From Ditylenchus dipsaci (Eukaryota; Nematoda; Chromadorea; Rhabditida; Anguinidae), in assembly GCA_004194705.1 (NCBI GenBank), contig SADC01000161.1, positions 123,587 through 187,586 of the forward strand: DNA of 64,000 nt. Reading direction: 5' to 3'. The notes beneath the pieces are model-generated. The model was not told the DNA's origin, did no database searches, and was given only the letters and a program-made list of their open reading frames with translations. Position 1 is the first letter of the stretch. Each line of letters opens with the position of its first letter. The position numbers and the translations under genes are program-made. Below are positions 20,660 to 31,689 of this stretch, one piece after another.

Positions 20660-23523
20660 ATGATCATGTCAAATGAAATTTTATTAGAAATACTCTATTT
20701 TCTATCTCGAAACCAAATAAACAATATGATGGTCAGCAAGCGCTATTACTTCTTTATTAAAGCAAACTCCGAATTGTTGCCTTTGCACATCATTAATCCA
20801 TCTTTATATATTGACGGGAAACGACTTTTCCCTTTCTCCGTATCAAGCTACCAGTGTGAGAACAATGAATGTATACCCGAATACATTCGGTTTGGAATGT
20901 ATTCTATTAGTGTTATGTCGAGGAATTACGAACAGGTAAATAAATGTTTTTATTAAGGATCGCTCACAATGGAGGTAGGACAGGGCTCTCATCTCAAAAT
21001 TTCAAAAATAAGTACATTTTTGAAAAAAAAATAAGATTTTGAATTAAAAAATAAGTACATTTTCCAAACACGTTAAAATCGGCTCAAAATTTTTATTCTA
21101 CAACAAAAAATAACATTTTTAAGCAAACAAAACCAAATAAAAGATTTTAAACATATTTGGGGATTCTATACTGCAACCGTTTAATCATTTTGATGATTGT
21201 TTTGAACTTAACCAAATAATATTTAGGTATTGAAATTTATTAGAAAAGCGCAGCACTGCTTTGAAAACTGCCATTTACATTTGTGTTTTGACAAATACTC
21301 TCCTGAAAGATATATTATTAAAGAATTGCTGCCTGCTTTAGTTAAATGTAGCGCTGTTCGTATTATTCACACTTGTGGATTTATCAATGCTGCAGGAGAG
21401 TATTTGAGAGATGTTAATTATAGTGGAATACTCAAGCTGATAGATCCTCAAGATTTTATCAATGATTCAGTGGAAGATGTGAGACAAATCATTAACGATG
21501 GAAAGTGTGCCTTTTTCGAATTCAATGACCAACATCTTACTTTTGCTGACGCTTCACGCATCAACAAATTAGTCGATTGTCTGAAAAAGGTAGTTAATCT
21601 GGTACTTGTGCACTTGGGAAGGGACCTTTTTGGTTAACTGTGAATGAGGGCAAAGCTTTCCTTGCTGCAAAAAAACTTTTTTTGCTCCCAAAATACTTTT
21701 TTTTGCGCCGAAAAGACTTTTTTTGCTGCAAAAGGACTTTTTTTGCTCCCAAAATACTTTTTTTGCTGCAAATATTGTTTTGCTTCACATGCCTTCTTCG
21801 CAGCATTTTTCACTTTAAATATCAATTATTATACATATTTTGCGGTCAATTTGTCCACAGTCAATGCGTCCACGGTCAATTCGTGCACCCGCCAATTCAT
21901 ACACTCGTCAATTCGTTCACAGGTCCACAGGTCAATAATCACACTTTCGAAACCTAGGTACTCCCTTATTCTCCAGGTGGGGTCCGGCTGAACAACTGAA
22001 ATACTGCCTGAAAATTTCACGACAAAAACCGATTTTTCATATACACTGAAGTACTCGAGGCACTTTTCTAGGCATGATATAATTACTTATATACTCAATC
22101 TGAATGATTCCCTTAATTTTAAGGTCGACTACCTGGTACTTATGCAATTCAGGAGTGAAACTTAAAGTATGTAAATACCCCAAAGTGCATAAGTGCTGAC
22201 TACCATAAACTGGATGCTGCTTTTTCATAAATAACCCGGTATATTGAGATTCTAGTTAGTCAAAACAGGATTTTGATCTCAACAAACTGTTTTCAGCACA
22301 CAATTTCAGGTTGAATAGCATGATTTATTCGTTCCTAAGAAATAATAAAAATTTTGTGGATAAATTGACCGCAAAATATGTATAATAATTTATATTTCTA
22401 GTGAAAAATGCTGTAAAGAAGGCATGTGAAGCAAAACAATATTTGCAGCAAAAAAAGTATTTTAGCAGCAAAAAAAAAGGCTGTAAGTACTTTCAACCGC
22501 CAAATTATTCTTTTACTCCGTCAAATCGTAAAACTGAGTATTTTTCGGTGTTTTCAAGTCGAAAAATTATTTTCTTTTGATCATCATGTAGCTCTGAATC
22601 TCTAGTTTCTGATAAGCTATCAACTGACCTCTTGATGTTAAAAAAAAATTGAGAAATACTCATTTTTATGAAACAACTCCTCTTTCATAAAAATGGGTAT
22701 TTCTTAATTTTTTTTAACGACAAGGGGTCAGTTGATAGCTTATCAGAAACTAGAGATTCAGGGCTACATGATGATCAAAACAAAAAAATTTTGCGACATA
22801 AGAACACCGAGAAATACTCATTTTAACGATTTGGCGGGTGAATGAATAATTTGGCGGGGTAAAACAATTTTAGCCCGAAAAAAAGTTTTTTTGCAGCACG
22901 AAGAGTCTTTTTGCAGCAGACAAAATAAGCAGCAAAAAAAAGTCTTTTGGGAGCAAAAAAAAGTCTTTTTGCAGCAAGGAAAAGCTTTGCCTATTTTTAG
23001 ATGCTAAAACGATAAAAAAAAGGTTGTGTATTTCGACGGGTATTTCAACAAAATTTTGTTGTTTTTTCACTGTTCGAAATTTAAATGGAAATCTTCATTT
23101 TTGAGGCAAATAGTTTTTGAAACGTACGGGCATGCCCTTTAACAGTCATTGTTTAAATGCGTGGCTATAATCTTTTAGATCTGAATTTCATTAACCTTTT
23201 TTCTAACTTTGCAGGACTTTTGCAATGCGACCAAGAGAAAGGACTACGTTGTGTTGCTTACAACCTATTTCAAACTCCCTAATTATCCAGTTCAAATGGT
23301 GCCATTTTCATTAAACAATAACTTGGATGAAATATTGGAGCTTTCCGTGGCCGCTAGCAATGTTTACAAGCTGCGCCGAAGGCACAAGGCAATCACTGAA
23401 GAACAATTTATTTTGCCCTATCCACTAGTACACTTACATTTTACACTTCCTCGCTTTATTGGAAGCCATCATGCCAAAGAACACATTGACTTTACCACTG
23501 AAACTTTTCACCCACGTCTTTAG
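20660..23523 (+). CDS. F-box protein (substrate adaptor of SCF ubiquitin ligase)
   Basis: Exons 20660-20935, 21227-21589 and 23215-23523 join in phase 0 to about 315 residues without a frame break. The N-terminus, MSNEILLEILYFLSRNQINN then MMVSKRYYFFI, is an F-box, which would bind SKP1. The remainder (KYSPERYIIKELLPALVKC, KLIDPQDF, FPHPRL-like end) lacks clear leucine-rich or WD repeats. The style resembles the large F-box families of nematodes. Substrate is unknown. Intron 2 (21590-23214) is filled by an iteron-ended element. The ATG at 20660 is the first in frame and the F-box begins two residues later. Confidence 0.72.
21648..22992. mobile_element. Iteron-ended foldback element in F-box intron 2
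   Basis: The ends GGCAAAGCTTTCCTTGCTGC and GCAGCAAGGAAAAGCTTTGCC are inverted. Next come arrays of TTTTTTGCTGCAAAA / TTTTGCTCCCAAAATAC, mirrored at 22430-22490 and 22870-22985. Further in, CTTCACATGCCTTCTTCGCAGC (21782-21803) is mirrored at 22410-22440. A TTTTACCCCGT-family hairpin (22490-22870) lies on the right side. The F-box splice sites are untouched. Confidence 0.72.
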
Positions 23524-23869
23524 TTAAAATTAGTTTTTTGAATAAAATCTAAAACTTACAAAATAGATTTCACTGCTAGCAAAAATATCACAACTAACAC
23601 CGCCGGCTTTGAGAGGAATGTGATTGGATCAGCTTACGTGGTAGCGAACCTGTAGGCTTGTAGACAAGTTTCAAAGTCTGATGAAAGTTAAAGTCTAGGA
23701 TTTCATTGAAGTCATATTCAGACACTGAGACCATAAGATCAAGTCAAAAACGTCATAATTTTCACGACGCCTCATTTTTCAAACATGGCTTCATAAACCC
23801 AAAACGTTGGTAAAACCCAACTCGCGCCGGCTGTATAATAATTCGTAAAGTTGTTTTTCGAAAATAGTA

Positions 23870-24095
23870 TATTTCGAAAAGAGTTGGACTCGCAAAAAGA
23901 ATTTCGGAAAGTGTGAAGATTGGCAAATGTGTATATTCGAAAAATGCATTTCGAAAATGGTATTTGTCTCGAAATGCCAATTGGAAAACGGTAGAATTCG
24001 CGAAAAAGAATTATGAAAACGGTAGAATTCGGAAAAAAGTATTTCGGAGATAGTAGAATTTGCGAAAAGATCCATTCAAATTTTTTTATTAGGAA
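23870..24095. repeat. Degenerate tandem repeat (CGGTAGAATTCG unit)
   Basis: Words ATTTCGAAAATGGTA, CGGTAGAATTCGCGAAAAA and CGGTAGAATTCGGAAAAA recur at about 30-35 bp spacing. Non-coding. Confidence 0.55.
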
Positions 24096-24141
24096 GTCTT
24101 GTATTTTCGGCGGTAGGCGGAAAAGTCACTTTTTTGCTTTT

Positions 24142-24299
24142 TACCGTATTTTCTCTAATAATTACCCCCTCTCTAATAATGACCCCCCCTTATTTTTGAC
24201 TAGGATTTCAGAGTTAAGGCCATTTTTGATTGACAATTTCGGAATTTTTGAGGGGTTGAAAAATAATGACCCGGGGTCATTATTAAAGAAAATACGGTA
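24142..24299. mobile_element. Short MITE, TACCGTATTTTCTCTAATA family
   Basis: TACCGTATTTTCTCTAATAA at the left and TTATTAAAGAAAATACGGTA at the right, 158 bp in all. The ends repeat a TAATAATGACCCCC word. The TA at both tips fits a TA target site. Confidence 0.75.
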
Positions 24300-24724
24300 T
24301 ATGGTTACATACATTCTACTTCAGGTTGACCTTTTGAGAATTTTAAAATCCAGAGAAAACATCTAGCACAGTCAAAGTTTACTTGCAAAACTAACCATGT
24401 CGTAAACTTTGCCAGGCTTTTTGTGAATGATAAAGCGTCGCCCTACAAAAGATGTGCATATATGAAATCACATATAGCCACCACTGAGATATCTATTATC
24501 AAGCCTCGAAATTTCGCAAAATTTCAAAACGATCTCGATCTTATAAGCATATAAAGATACATTTTTGAGCACCATATTTATTTCAGAAGACACATACAAT
24601 CATTACATAAAAAATCTAGACAATGAGACTGTAATCTTGTTCACTTTCTGGCCATCTTCAGCGGGCAACGATTCAGGGCGCTCCTGTCGTCATGTCATCC
24701 GACATCTCTCACAACTTGCATTCA

Positions 24725-25014
24725 GTCAGCCCCAGCGGTATCTGCAAAACAACAGGAAATCAGCAGGAACTTAGCAACAATCAAATACCTTAGCAGTAGC
24801 GGTAGAAGCACCGGTTCTGGCGTTTCTGCAACCGGCGAGAGTTGAGCTAGCGTAGACACTTCTCTTCTTGGACGGTCAGTCCAGCATCTTCCTTGACAGC
24901 CGCATTCTGAGCCAAAAACATAAAATAAAAACCGGGACCAACTGATGAAAAACAAGCCTTGGTAAAAACGAGAGAGGCGATAGCAGCAACGACAAGCAGC
25001 ACCAGAAGCAACAT
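24725..25014 (-). CDS. Putative small secreted protein
   Basis: A minus-strand ATG at 25014 opens MLLLVLLVVAAIASLVFTK, a good signal-peptide shape. A later piece reads NAAVKEDAGLTVQEEKC, and a standard 48-nt GTATTT...TTGCAG intron lies at about 24735-24785. Frames after EEKC disagree: one holds QKRQNRCFYRYC, another GCRNARTGASTATAK. The mature peptide therefore cannot be fixed. It could be a short extracellular or neuropeptide-like product, but no family is recognised. Confidence 0.3.
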
Positions 25015-25149
25015 CTTTGCTGATGATCAGAACAGAAGAAGGGAACTGAGGAGCAATCAGGCAAAGCGACCGAACTTGCAGAGAATCATCTGTAACTTGC
25101 ATTTTGCTCTCTATATAGTCAAAACGTTTTGAAAAATTATATTTCAGGC

Positions 25150-25350
25150 CAGTCAGGTGGATATCACCTTACCTATCACCTCACCTTACCAATATCTCAG
25201 CTCACAAAAATTATTTTGATCTGATCTCAACGGATTCGGATTCAGGATAAGATTTTGGCTTCGGAAATGACTTTTCAAAATATTTTCCTTGAACAATTGG
25301 TGATTTTTGACCAAAAATCGAAAAAAAATCGAACACGGGCGCGAGTAGGG
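25150..25350. repeat. Dispersed repeat, TTTTGATCTGATCTCAACGG family
   Basis: The same sequence occurs at 53725-53895 and inverted at 50030-50130. All copies share GCTCACA, GATTCGGATTC, AAGATTTTG and, where complete, end in GGGCGCGAGTAGGGTATCG. Confidence 0.6.
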
Positions 25351-25454
25351 TATCGTTCAAAACGTTGAATAAAAAGTGAAACTTGGCGCCAATCTTGAAC
25401 TAGCTACCATCGAATTTTCACAAACTCTCACGAATCATTTTGTTGACTTACTTT

Positions 25455-25662
25455 GGTCTTCAAGGACCATGGTTTTTCCGCGCAGCGATATGTGCAAAAT
25501 TCGAATTGGCGGGGGACACTTCTCTTTCGTCTCCAACTTTACTCTTTGGAATCGTTCGACATAACTCCAAAGAGTAAAGTGCGAGACGAAAGAGAAGTGT
25601 CCCCCGCCAATTCAAATTTTGCACATGCCGCTGCGCGCAAAAACCATGGTCCTTTAAAATCG
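25455..25662. mobile_element. Near-perfect 100-bp hairpin
   Basis: The left arm AAGGACCATGGTTTTTCCGC ... TTTACTCTTTGGA mirrors 25563-25662. The loop is only a few bases. The overlapping open frames on both strands are by-products. Confidence 0.75.
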
Positions 25663-26072
25663 TCATCTCTTTTCAGACGATTTCTTCTGTCTATGCAACT
25701 AAAATAAAACGTGATACTCAGATACTCAGATTTTTTGAAAAATGCCCAAATTGTACTTTATTTTGCCAAATTCACTTTATTCCAAAATTTTGAAATTACA
25801 TCAAAAATTTTTGTAGTCCCTAATAGAGCCGCATGCGGCTTCATTATAAATAATGGTATAATGAATTTCCAATATCGATTTATTGACTAAATGTGAAAAG
25901 CAATTATTATTTATCTTTTTAATAATTTTATTAGACTTTATACACAGCTTTAGTTGCTATTTCCCAAAAACAAATCAAAATGCAAGCGATTGGAGGATAT
26001 GGAAGATATCGTTCGGGTATTCGTCGTATATAATTTTTCGTGAAAAGTTCAACGCATCCTAGAAATTTTTAG

Positions 26073-26559
26073 CGGAGCGTGTGGAACTCACGGGCTCAGT
26101 TCGTGGAAGGGACCCAAGAGTGACCCAATACGCACATCGTCAGGAAATGGATGCCGCAGCTCGTCATGAAAATATTACCGGTGAATCCTCTTTCTACTGT
26201 TATCTCCTCTTGGATTCAAGCTTCCATGGCAGTATCATTGACTTTGCATCATTCGTTAGCAGTGTATTCTACATCGAAAAAGGGCAGGGCACAGGTGTCC
26301 ATCGCCATCTTCGCGCAGCTCGAGTTTTCACAGGGTTACCTACAATTTACAATGAGCAACAGACACGGGCAAGAAAAATAAGATTATTTATCAAATTGTG
26401 TATCTCACTTTAAGATTTTAGAGCAAAGCTCATTCCGAGTTTATAGTCGCATACATCGAATTTGGTCAGTTGGGGCTGGTGTCAAAATAGTGCAGCCGTT
26501 TATTAACATCGGTGAAAGAGAAGCGTTTGATCGGGAGGCCTCAATGATCGACACTACTG
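26073..26559 (+). CDS. GIY-YIG endonuclease domain, ANKLE1/LEM-3-like (partial)
   Basis: Two exon-like blocks. Block one (26073 to about 26370) reads SSFYCYLLLD, FASFVSSVFYIEKGQGTG, VHRHLRAA. Block two (about 26423-26559) reads RIHRIWSVGAGVKIV then EREAFDREASMIDTTG before a GTAAGT donor. Order and spacing match the GIY-YIG domain of LEM-3/ANKLE1, which cuts branched or bridging DNA: (Y)xLLD, FYIGKG, R..HL, I..IW..G.GV, EA...EA.MI. The usual YIG glycine is Glu here (FYIEKG). The join between blocks is unclear; a GC-AG intron starting at GCAAGA near 26370 is possible. Upstream ankyrin/LEM parts and the next exon (TN-type end) are not seen, so this is a fragment or a badly sequenced gene. Confidence 0.62.
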
Positions 26560-26960
26560 GTAAGTAATACAAAGAGTAGTACTCAGATTTATAGGAGGAT
26601 TTTGATGTGACCATAGCTAGCTTTAAGTTAGCTGCAGACCATAAATTACGAGGAATGTTAAAGAGTCAGCTGCATAATAATAATAAGTACTAAATGAACC
26701 ATAACACAGAAGAAAATATTTGCAATATCGCAATAACTATACACGGCAGATTTACCATTTGGGCAATGGCATGACCGGCCTAATATTAAAATACACATAC
26801 GTCAACGGCCTCCCAACCATCACAGTTGCTTGTTGGACAGCTTGCTTTTTGACTTCCATCTGCTTCTAAAACGCTTTTTGACAACTCATAATGAGACTAA
26901 AACACGCTAATCTTATTATTCTCGATGAAAACATTGCAAAGGAGTGGATAAAATAACAGT

Positions 26961-27802
26961 TACCGTAAAACCTCTATTAATAGACCCCCTCTATTAATAG
27001 ACCCCCCTCTAATAATAGACCCGGCCGGAGTTCGTTATATAGCATAGCCCAAAAAGTGGTTTTGACCACTGTTTTGAACGCATTAGGCCGTAATTAGTAC
27101 GAAAAACATGTTTTTAGGTGTGGGACGACACTTTTTGGAAAAATATTTTTTTGACCATAAAATGACCATAAATGATCATTAATATAAGCCTAAGCCTAAG
27201 CAGATATCATAAAGACGAATCAGATTGAGCGCCATGGATAACTAAAACTAATATGTGAGCCAAAATATAAAACAGCAACAGACAAAACATAACATAAAAA
27301 CTGAAAAAAAAAAAACTAAAATTTGAAAAATGTCATTTTTTGGTCAAAAAAATATTTTTCCAAAAAATGTCGTCCCACACCTAAAAACATGTTTTTCGTA
27401 CTAATTACGGCCTAATACATTCAAAAAAGTGGTCAAACCACTTTTCCGGCTATGCTATATAACGAACTTTAGCCATAGACCCCCTAGGGGTGTGTTTAAA
27501 AATAATAGACCCCTCTAATAATAGACCCCCTCAACTTTGAGGGTCTGTAATTCGGCGCAGAGTAAATATTTTGCAAATCTGTTTTTCACGTTTTCTTAAC
27601 TCTTACGAGCTCTATTGATTCCACTTTTTAGGTTTTTAATTTTCACCCAAAATTTTGAGATTGACTTTAAATTTTCCCGATTTTCGAAGGATTGGAAAAT
27701 AATAGACCCCCATCTATTAATAAACCCCCTCTAATAATAGACCCCCCTCGGAGGGGGTTGAAAAATAATAGACCCGGGTCTATTAATAGAGGTTTTACGG
27801 TA
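26961..27802. mobile_element. Foldback element, TACCGTAAAACCTCTATTAATAG ends
   Basis: The ends are inverted and start at TA. The word CTATTAATAGACCCCC or CTAATAATAGACCCCC repeats 3-4 times at each side. The inner arms (CGTAATTAGTACGAAAAACA, GGTGTGGGACGAC) mirror around 27270. The stretch 27545-27700 (CACGAGCTCTA-like, CCCAAAATTTT, CGATTTTCGA) is shared with 35410-35590. Confidence 0.78.
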
Positions 27803-27854
27803 CGTTCAAAAATCGCTTTGAAATTTGGAATTTGAATGCTTTACCGTTTTCGCA

Positions 27855-27975
27855 CCAGTTTTTGTGGGACACCCTGTACGTTCTGAGTCGATCTGGGTTG
27901 ACAGTTTTTCAAAATGTACTCCAGAAAAAAGTTATGACTCTTCAAGTGTATCAAATTTCTTGGGACACCCTGTAT
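27855..27975. repeat. Two mariner-type GGGACACCCTGTA ends
   Basis: TGTGGGACACCCTGTACG and CTTGGGACACCCTGTATTTG lie about 100 bp apart in the same orientation. They are typical Tc1/mariner tip words, here probably remnants. Confidence 0.45.
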
Positions 27976-28244
27976 TTGGACTGAGTAAGTCACACTGTCC
28001 TTTTTCTTTTGGAATTTTCTCGAGCTGGAATCGACGCTCATTTTTTCAGAAATCGATAGGGCTGAGCGTGCACTTTCGATTGTGTTATCGTGAAACATTA
28101 CGACTTGGGCCGGTTTCTGAGAATTCGGCAAATTAAGCATAGAAATTAGCCACATGACCAAAGTACATAATAAATAGAAAACAAAAAACGATACATCCGA
28201 ATACTAACCAGCATAAATTTTATTCCAAATCAACAACATACAGC

Positions 28245-28260
28245 AGTCCTTAAAAGGACT
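28245..28260 (-). promoter_or_regulatory. Histone mRNA 3' stem-loop
   Basis: Read on the minus strand, AGTCCTTTTAAGGACT lies 66 nt after the H3 stop. It gives a 6-bp stem with a TTTA loop and fits the metazoan histone 3'-end hairpin (GGYYYU-UHUH-ARRRCC) except that the outer pair is A-T instead of G-C. SLBP would bind it. An AATAAA follows at 28223-28218, so both processing signals are present. Confidence 0.6.
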
Positions 28261-28326
28261 GTTGGGTAGGCGAGACAACAAAAAGATCAACAATAAATTC
28301 AGACAAAGACAAGGAGAAAAAATATT

Positions 28327-28782
28327 CTAGGCTTCACCACGGATCCGACGAGCCAACTGCATATCCTTCGGCATGATTGTCACCCTTTTTGCATGAATTG
28401 CACACAGATTCGTGTCTTCGAAGAGTGCAGTCAGGTAGGCCTCAGCCGCTTCTTGCAGAGCCAGAACAGCTGATGACTGGAAGCGATAGTCGTCCCGATG
28501 CTGCTGAGCCACTTCCCGAACCAGGCGCTGGAAAGGCAACTTTCGGAGCAGGAGATCCGTGGTCTTCTGGTAGCGACGGATTTCGCGGAGCGCAACTGTT
28601 CCAGGCGGTAGCGACGCGGCTTCTTCAATCCGGATTCCAGACCACCAGCCGCCTTCTTGGTTGCCTGAAACAAGGGCGATCAACGGAGTTCACACAAAAA
28701 AAGACAAAATTAGAAGTACCAGCTGCTTGCGCGGAGCCTTGCCTGCCACAGTCTTGTATGCCGTCTGCTTGGTACGAGCCAT
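28327..28782 (-). CDS. Divergent histone H3 with one intron
   Basis: Exons 28782-28720 and 28664-28327 flank a 55-nt phase-0 intron (28719-28665, GTACTT...TTTCAG). H3 packs DNA in the nucleosome core. The tail starts [21 protein letters not shown]4, K9, K14 and K18 are kept, but R8 is Tyr and S10 is Thr. After [20 protein letters not shown] the ARKS motif around K27/S28 is absent and the tail is about two residues short. The core is well kept: [35 protein letters not shown], ending RIRGEA. One base is missing near 28604 between PRRYR and GTVALRE. About 133 residues with that base. It could be a real variant or a replication-type H3 with assembly error. Confidence 0.9.
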
Positions 28783-28799
28783 AGTTGCTTAGCGGATCA

Positions 28800-29180
28800 A
28801 AGAGAACTGATAACGGAAAAAACTTGAGAGCGAAAGAAAGCTGAAAGCGAAAAACGTCTTAGAAATCAAGCCCTACACAGAAAAATTTATGAGATAAGAG
28901 CTTATTCCAATGATCACACTACTGCACAGTATATTGAGCGAATCTTGATCAATTCAGCTCATGAATCAAATTCAAAATGTTCGAAGCGTGCCAGGAAATA
29001 ATGACTTTTCAAATGCATTTTTTCATTTTTTTCTGTATGTAATCACAGCTTTTTTTGCTCTCGCTGCTCATCTTTCCTGAATTTTTACAGCGGCATCTAG
29101 ATTGCCAATGGTTTAATCAAAATTTGGTAAACCAACGACCGAGTACACATTATGAACGGCTACCCCGACCGGTTATAGTG
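28800..29180. other. H3 5' flank, nothing further recognised
   Basis: This stretch is upstream of the H3 start. No clear promoter box, exon or repeat family is recognised. Confidence 0.35.
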
Positions 29181-29184
29181 CCGA

Positions 29185-29530
29185 ATTTCACGTTGGTAAC
29201 CCTCCCCCCCCCCCCCTAATTATTTTTATTTATTTTTGGATAAAACGGAAATATGTCACGTTCTGGAGAAAAAGTGCCACGTTTTTTCGATTTAGTTAAA
29301 AAGGCGAAAAAGTGCCACGTTTTTTTTCAAATTTGCCTAGTTTTGCACAGTAATGCCTGTTTTTTATGTGTCGCTTTGTTTCCAAGGACATCTCAATAGC
29401 AAGCTAATGGTAATCTTCATAATTTCAGGTGTAAATCATTGATTTGTCTAAGAAACCTTATTGTCAGAAAATGTGGCAGATTTTCACAAAAACGTGGCAC
29501 TTTTTCTCCAAAACGTGGCATTTTTACGTA
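29185..29530. mobile_element. Inverted repeat, GTGCCACGTTTTT family
   Basis: GGAGAAAAAGTGCCACG occurs twice at 29264-29318 and mirrored as CGTGGCACTTTTTCTCC at 29495-29510. A C-run lies near 29205. Non-coding. Confidence 0.5.
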
Positions 29531-30224
29531 TCGTCCTTTTTTTCGGTATTTTACGCACTTAGGCTTAGGCAAGGGTAGGCCAGCGCCCGTGAGGACAGAC
29601 TTTTTCAAACATACTTTTCACTTTCACAGAAAGAAACTGTACCCGGTCGTAGGTTGAAGCCTTTTAGAGTTAGAGTTCTGCGATTATTTCGATAATCGAT
29701 CGACAAGCCTAGTGACATCAAACTCGAAGCTGAAGCGGATATTCACGTTTGAAAAAAGGCACTAGTCAATTATAAGCCGAGTCAAATTTCAAGTTCTTGT
29801 AAAAATAATTTGAGCCTGAACTTCAGTCCTTGAAGCCATAAATTTCACCATCACAAGCCGAATTTCACCAGCACATGTTACCATTTTTTGGATTTTTGAT
29901 GTAATTATTCTGTTTTTGAGACTATGGTCTAGTCGTGGATATCAGCTTTCTAATTCGCTATCCGCTGATTTTTGTTCTTCAGACCCAGTTACTAGGCTCC
30001 CTCACAATGGAAAGTAGGTGTCTGGGTCAGAGGCAGGCATAGGCATACACAGGATTTTGTGATGGGGGATTACAGCCCGACTAGCATCCCTCCCCTTGGG
30101 TACAGATGTTCCTTTAATTTAGGATGATTTGGGAGTCTTGAAATAAGCAAATAGAGTATCTTTTATCTTTTCTGTCCTGCTAGTGTGTAGTTTTCTTTGT
30201 CGGTGAAAGGACATTCAGGATATA

Positions 30225-30493
30225 TTAGGTTGTTCGGAAAGTCCGCGGAATTCCGTAATGCTCCCTATTGTGTTTTTAGCGTTTTGGTTTTCGAGTTTTC
30301 TTACTATACTAAAATCGTCTTTTTCGTCTTTTTTTAAATCGTCTTTTTGTTGTTTTCAATATTGAATGCAATTTTTATCTATCTTAAAACATCAAAAAAG
30401 CGGTTTGGAAGCAACAGCATTGCAAAAAAAACCAAACACTAAAACATAACAGGGGACTATCACAAAATCCCGTTAACTTTCCGAATAACCTAA
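30225..30493. mobile_element. Mariner MITE (TTAGGTTGTTCGGAAAGT ends)
   Basis: TTAGGTTGTTCGGAAAGTCC and, inverted, ACTTTCCGAATAACCTAA, with TA on each side. This is a classic mariner terminal motif. The 269-bp length and lack of a gene make it a MITE. A CCCTATTGTG / AACAGGGGACTA word lies inside. Confidence 0.82.
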
Positions 30494-30854
30494 TATAAAA
30501 TCCCTTTACCGAACGAGAAATTCTGAAAACTCGCAGAGCCACGAAACCTCAAAGCCTTCGATAGCTGACTTCCTTCATTTTTGTTCTTCCAATAAAATTT
30601 ATTTATTTTCTCGATTTTCATAAATATTTTTTCATATATTATTCGGACTGTGTTTGTCCGTCATGTTTTTTACCAACGTGTTTGTCCGATCAACCCGGGC
30701 TCGACTTTTTTTTCAAGTCGAGCCGAAGGCTCGAAAATTCTGAGCCGCTCCTTTCCTAATATAAAATGTTCAAAGTGCAATCATGAAAGAAGCCATTTTT
30801 GCTTGATTGGTGCACGATAAAATTTTCTGAATACATAGAGACGAATTTATTAAA

Positions 30855-31655
30855 GGGGGGGGTGGGAACTTTATATACGCATCGCCTTAGGTCGACAGGT
30901 TCGACTACCACTGGGTGCAAACCCTGTTTTTTTTCTCCTTTTATTTACAAGTTTAGTGTCAAAATGTAGCCAAGGTTCTGGGATTTCATTTGAGCTATCC
31001 CACAGAGAAAAAGGTAATGTAACGTTAGAGCTAGAATTCGAAAAACCTTCTACGATGTCCAATTCCATGACATCCTGCCCAGAACTTTGATAGTATCTTG
31101 GAACTGACGTTTTTTCACAATTTTAATTTACATGCTCATTTGCAACCTTACACTCAAAATTTAGCCCTGCTTCTTGCTGTCATTTTCAGCATACGTTGTA
31201 TAAAATAATGTAAATTGAAATCGCAAAAATCTCAGTTCCTAAATGATACTGAAATCCTACCCCTCTCGGGTCAAACCTGTACTAGCTACCTTGCTTTTAT
31301 GAAGTGATTTTAGTGTGGAAAAATTTGTATGTTGTTCCCCATGAAATTCTGACTCTAGAAAGTCACTAAACGCGTGGACAAATAAATAAAATTGGTGGAG
31401 GCTCAGGCTGTATTAGTCTATGTACTCATTATTTTGGCTGGTTTCCTTTGATTTTAGTGGTCATTTGCCAAAAATCGCAAAATTGAGGCAGTTGCTGACA
31501 GTAAAGTGGTGCTGGAAATGGTTGCAATCGATTGCTCGATGATTTCGGACCTAAAAGTCATGAAACTTACTGAAAAAGTAAATTAAAGCACCCCCAGACA
31601 GACTTGAACTTTTGACGAAAGGCGATGCGTATATAAAGTTCCCCATCCCCCCCCA
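30855..31655. mobile_element. Poly-G-ended repeat with tRNA-like box B, second copy
   Basis: Same family as 19008-19912: G-run plus ACTTTATATACGCATCGCC, GGTTCGACTACC close to the left end, AAGGCGATGCGTATATAAAGT and a C-run on the right. Flanks ATTAAA and ATTAAG are similar. Interior blocks (GGAACTGACGTTTTTTC, TTACATGCTCATTTG) are collinear with the first copy. Confidence 0.65.
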
Positions 31656-31689
31656 TTAAGAGTTGTCTGTTATTGACGTTTGAAGGCAT

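Noticed and set aside
24565..24774. Plus-strand open frame at the small secreted gene
   Set aside because: It overlaps the minus-strand exons, and the intron signals there favour the minus strand.
28377..28784. 135-residue plus-strand open frame
   Set aside because: It lies antisense to the histone H3 exons and reflects their codon use.
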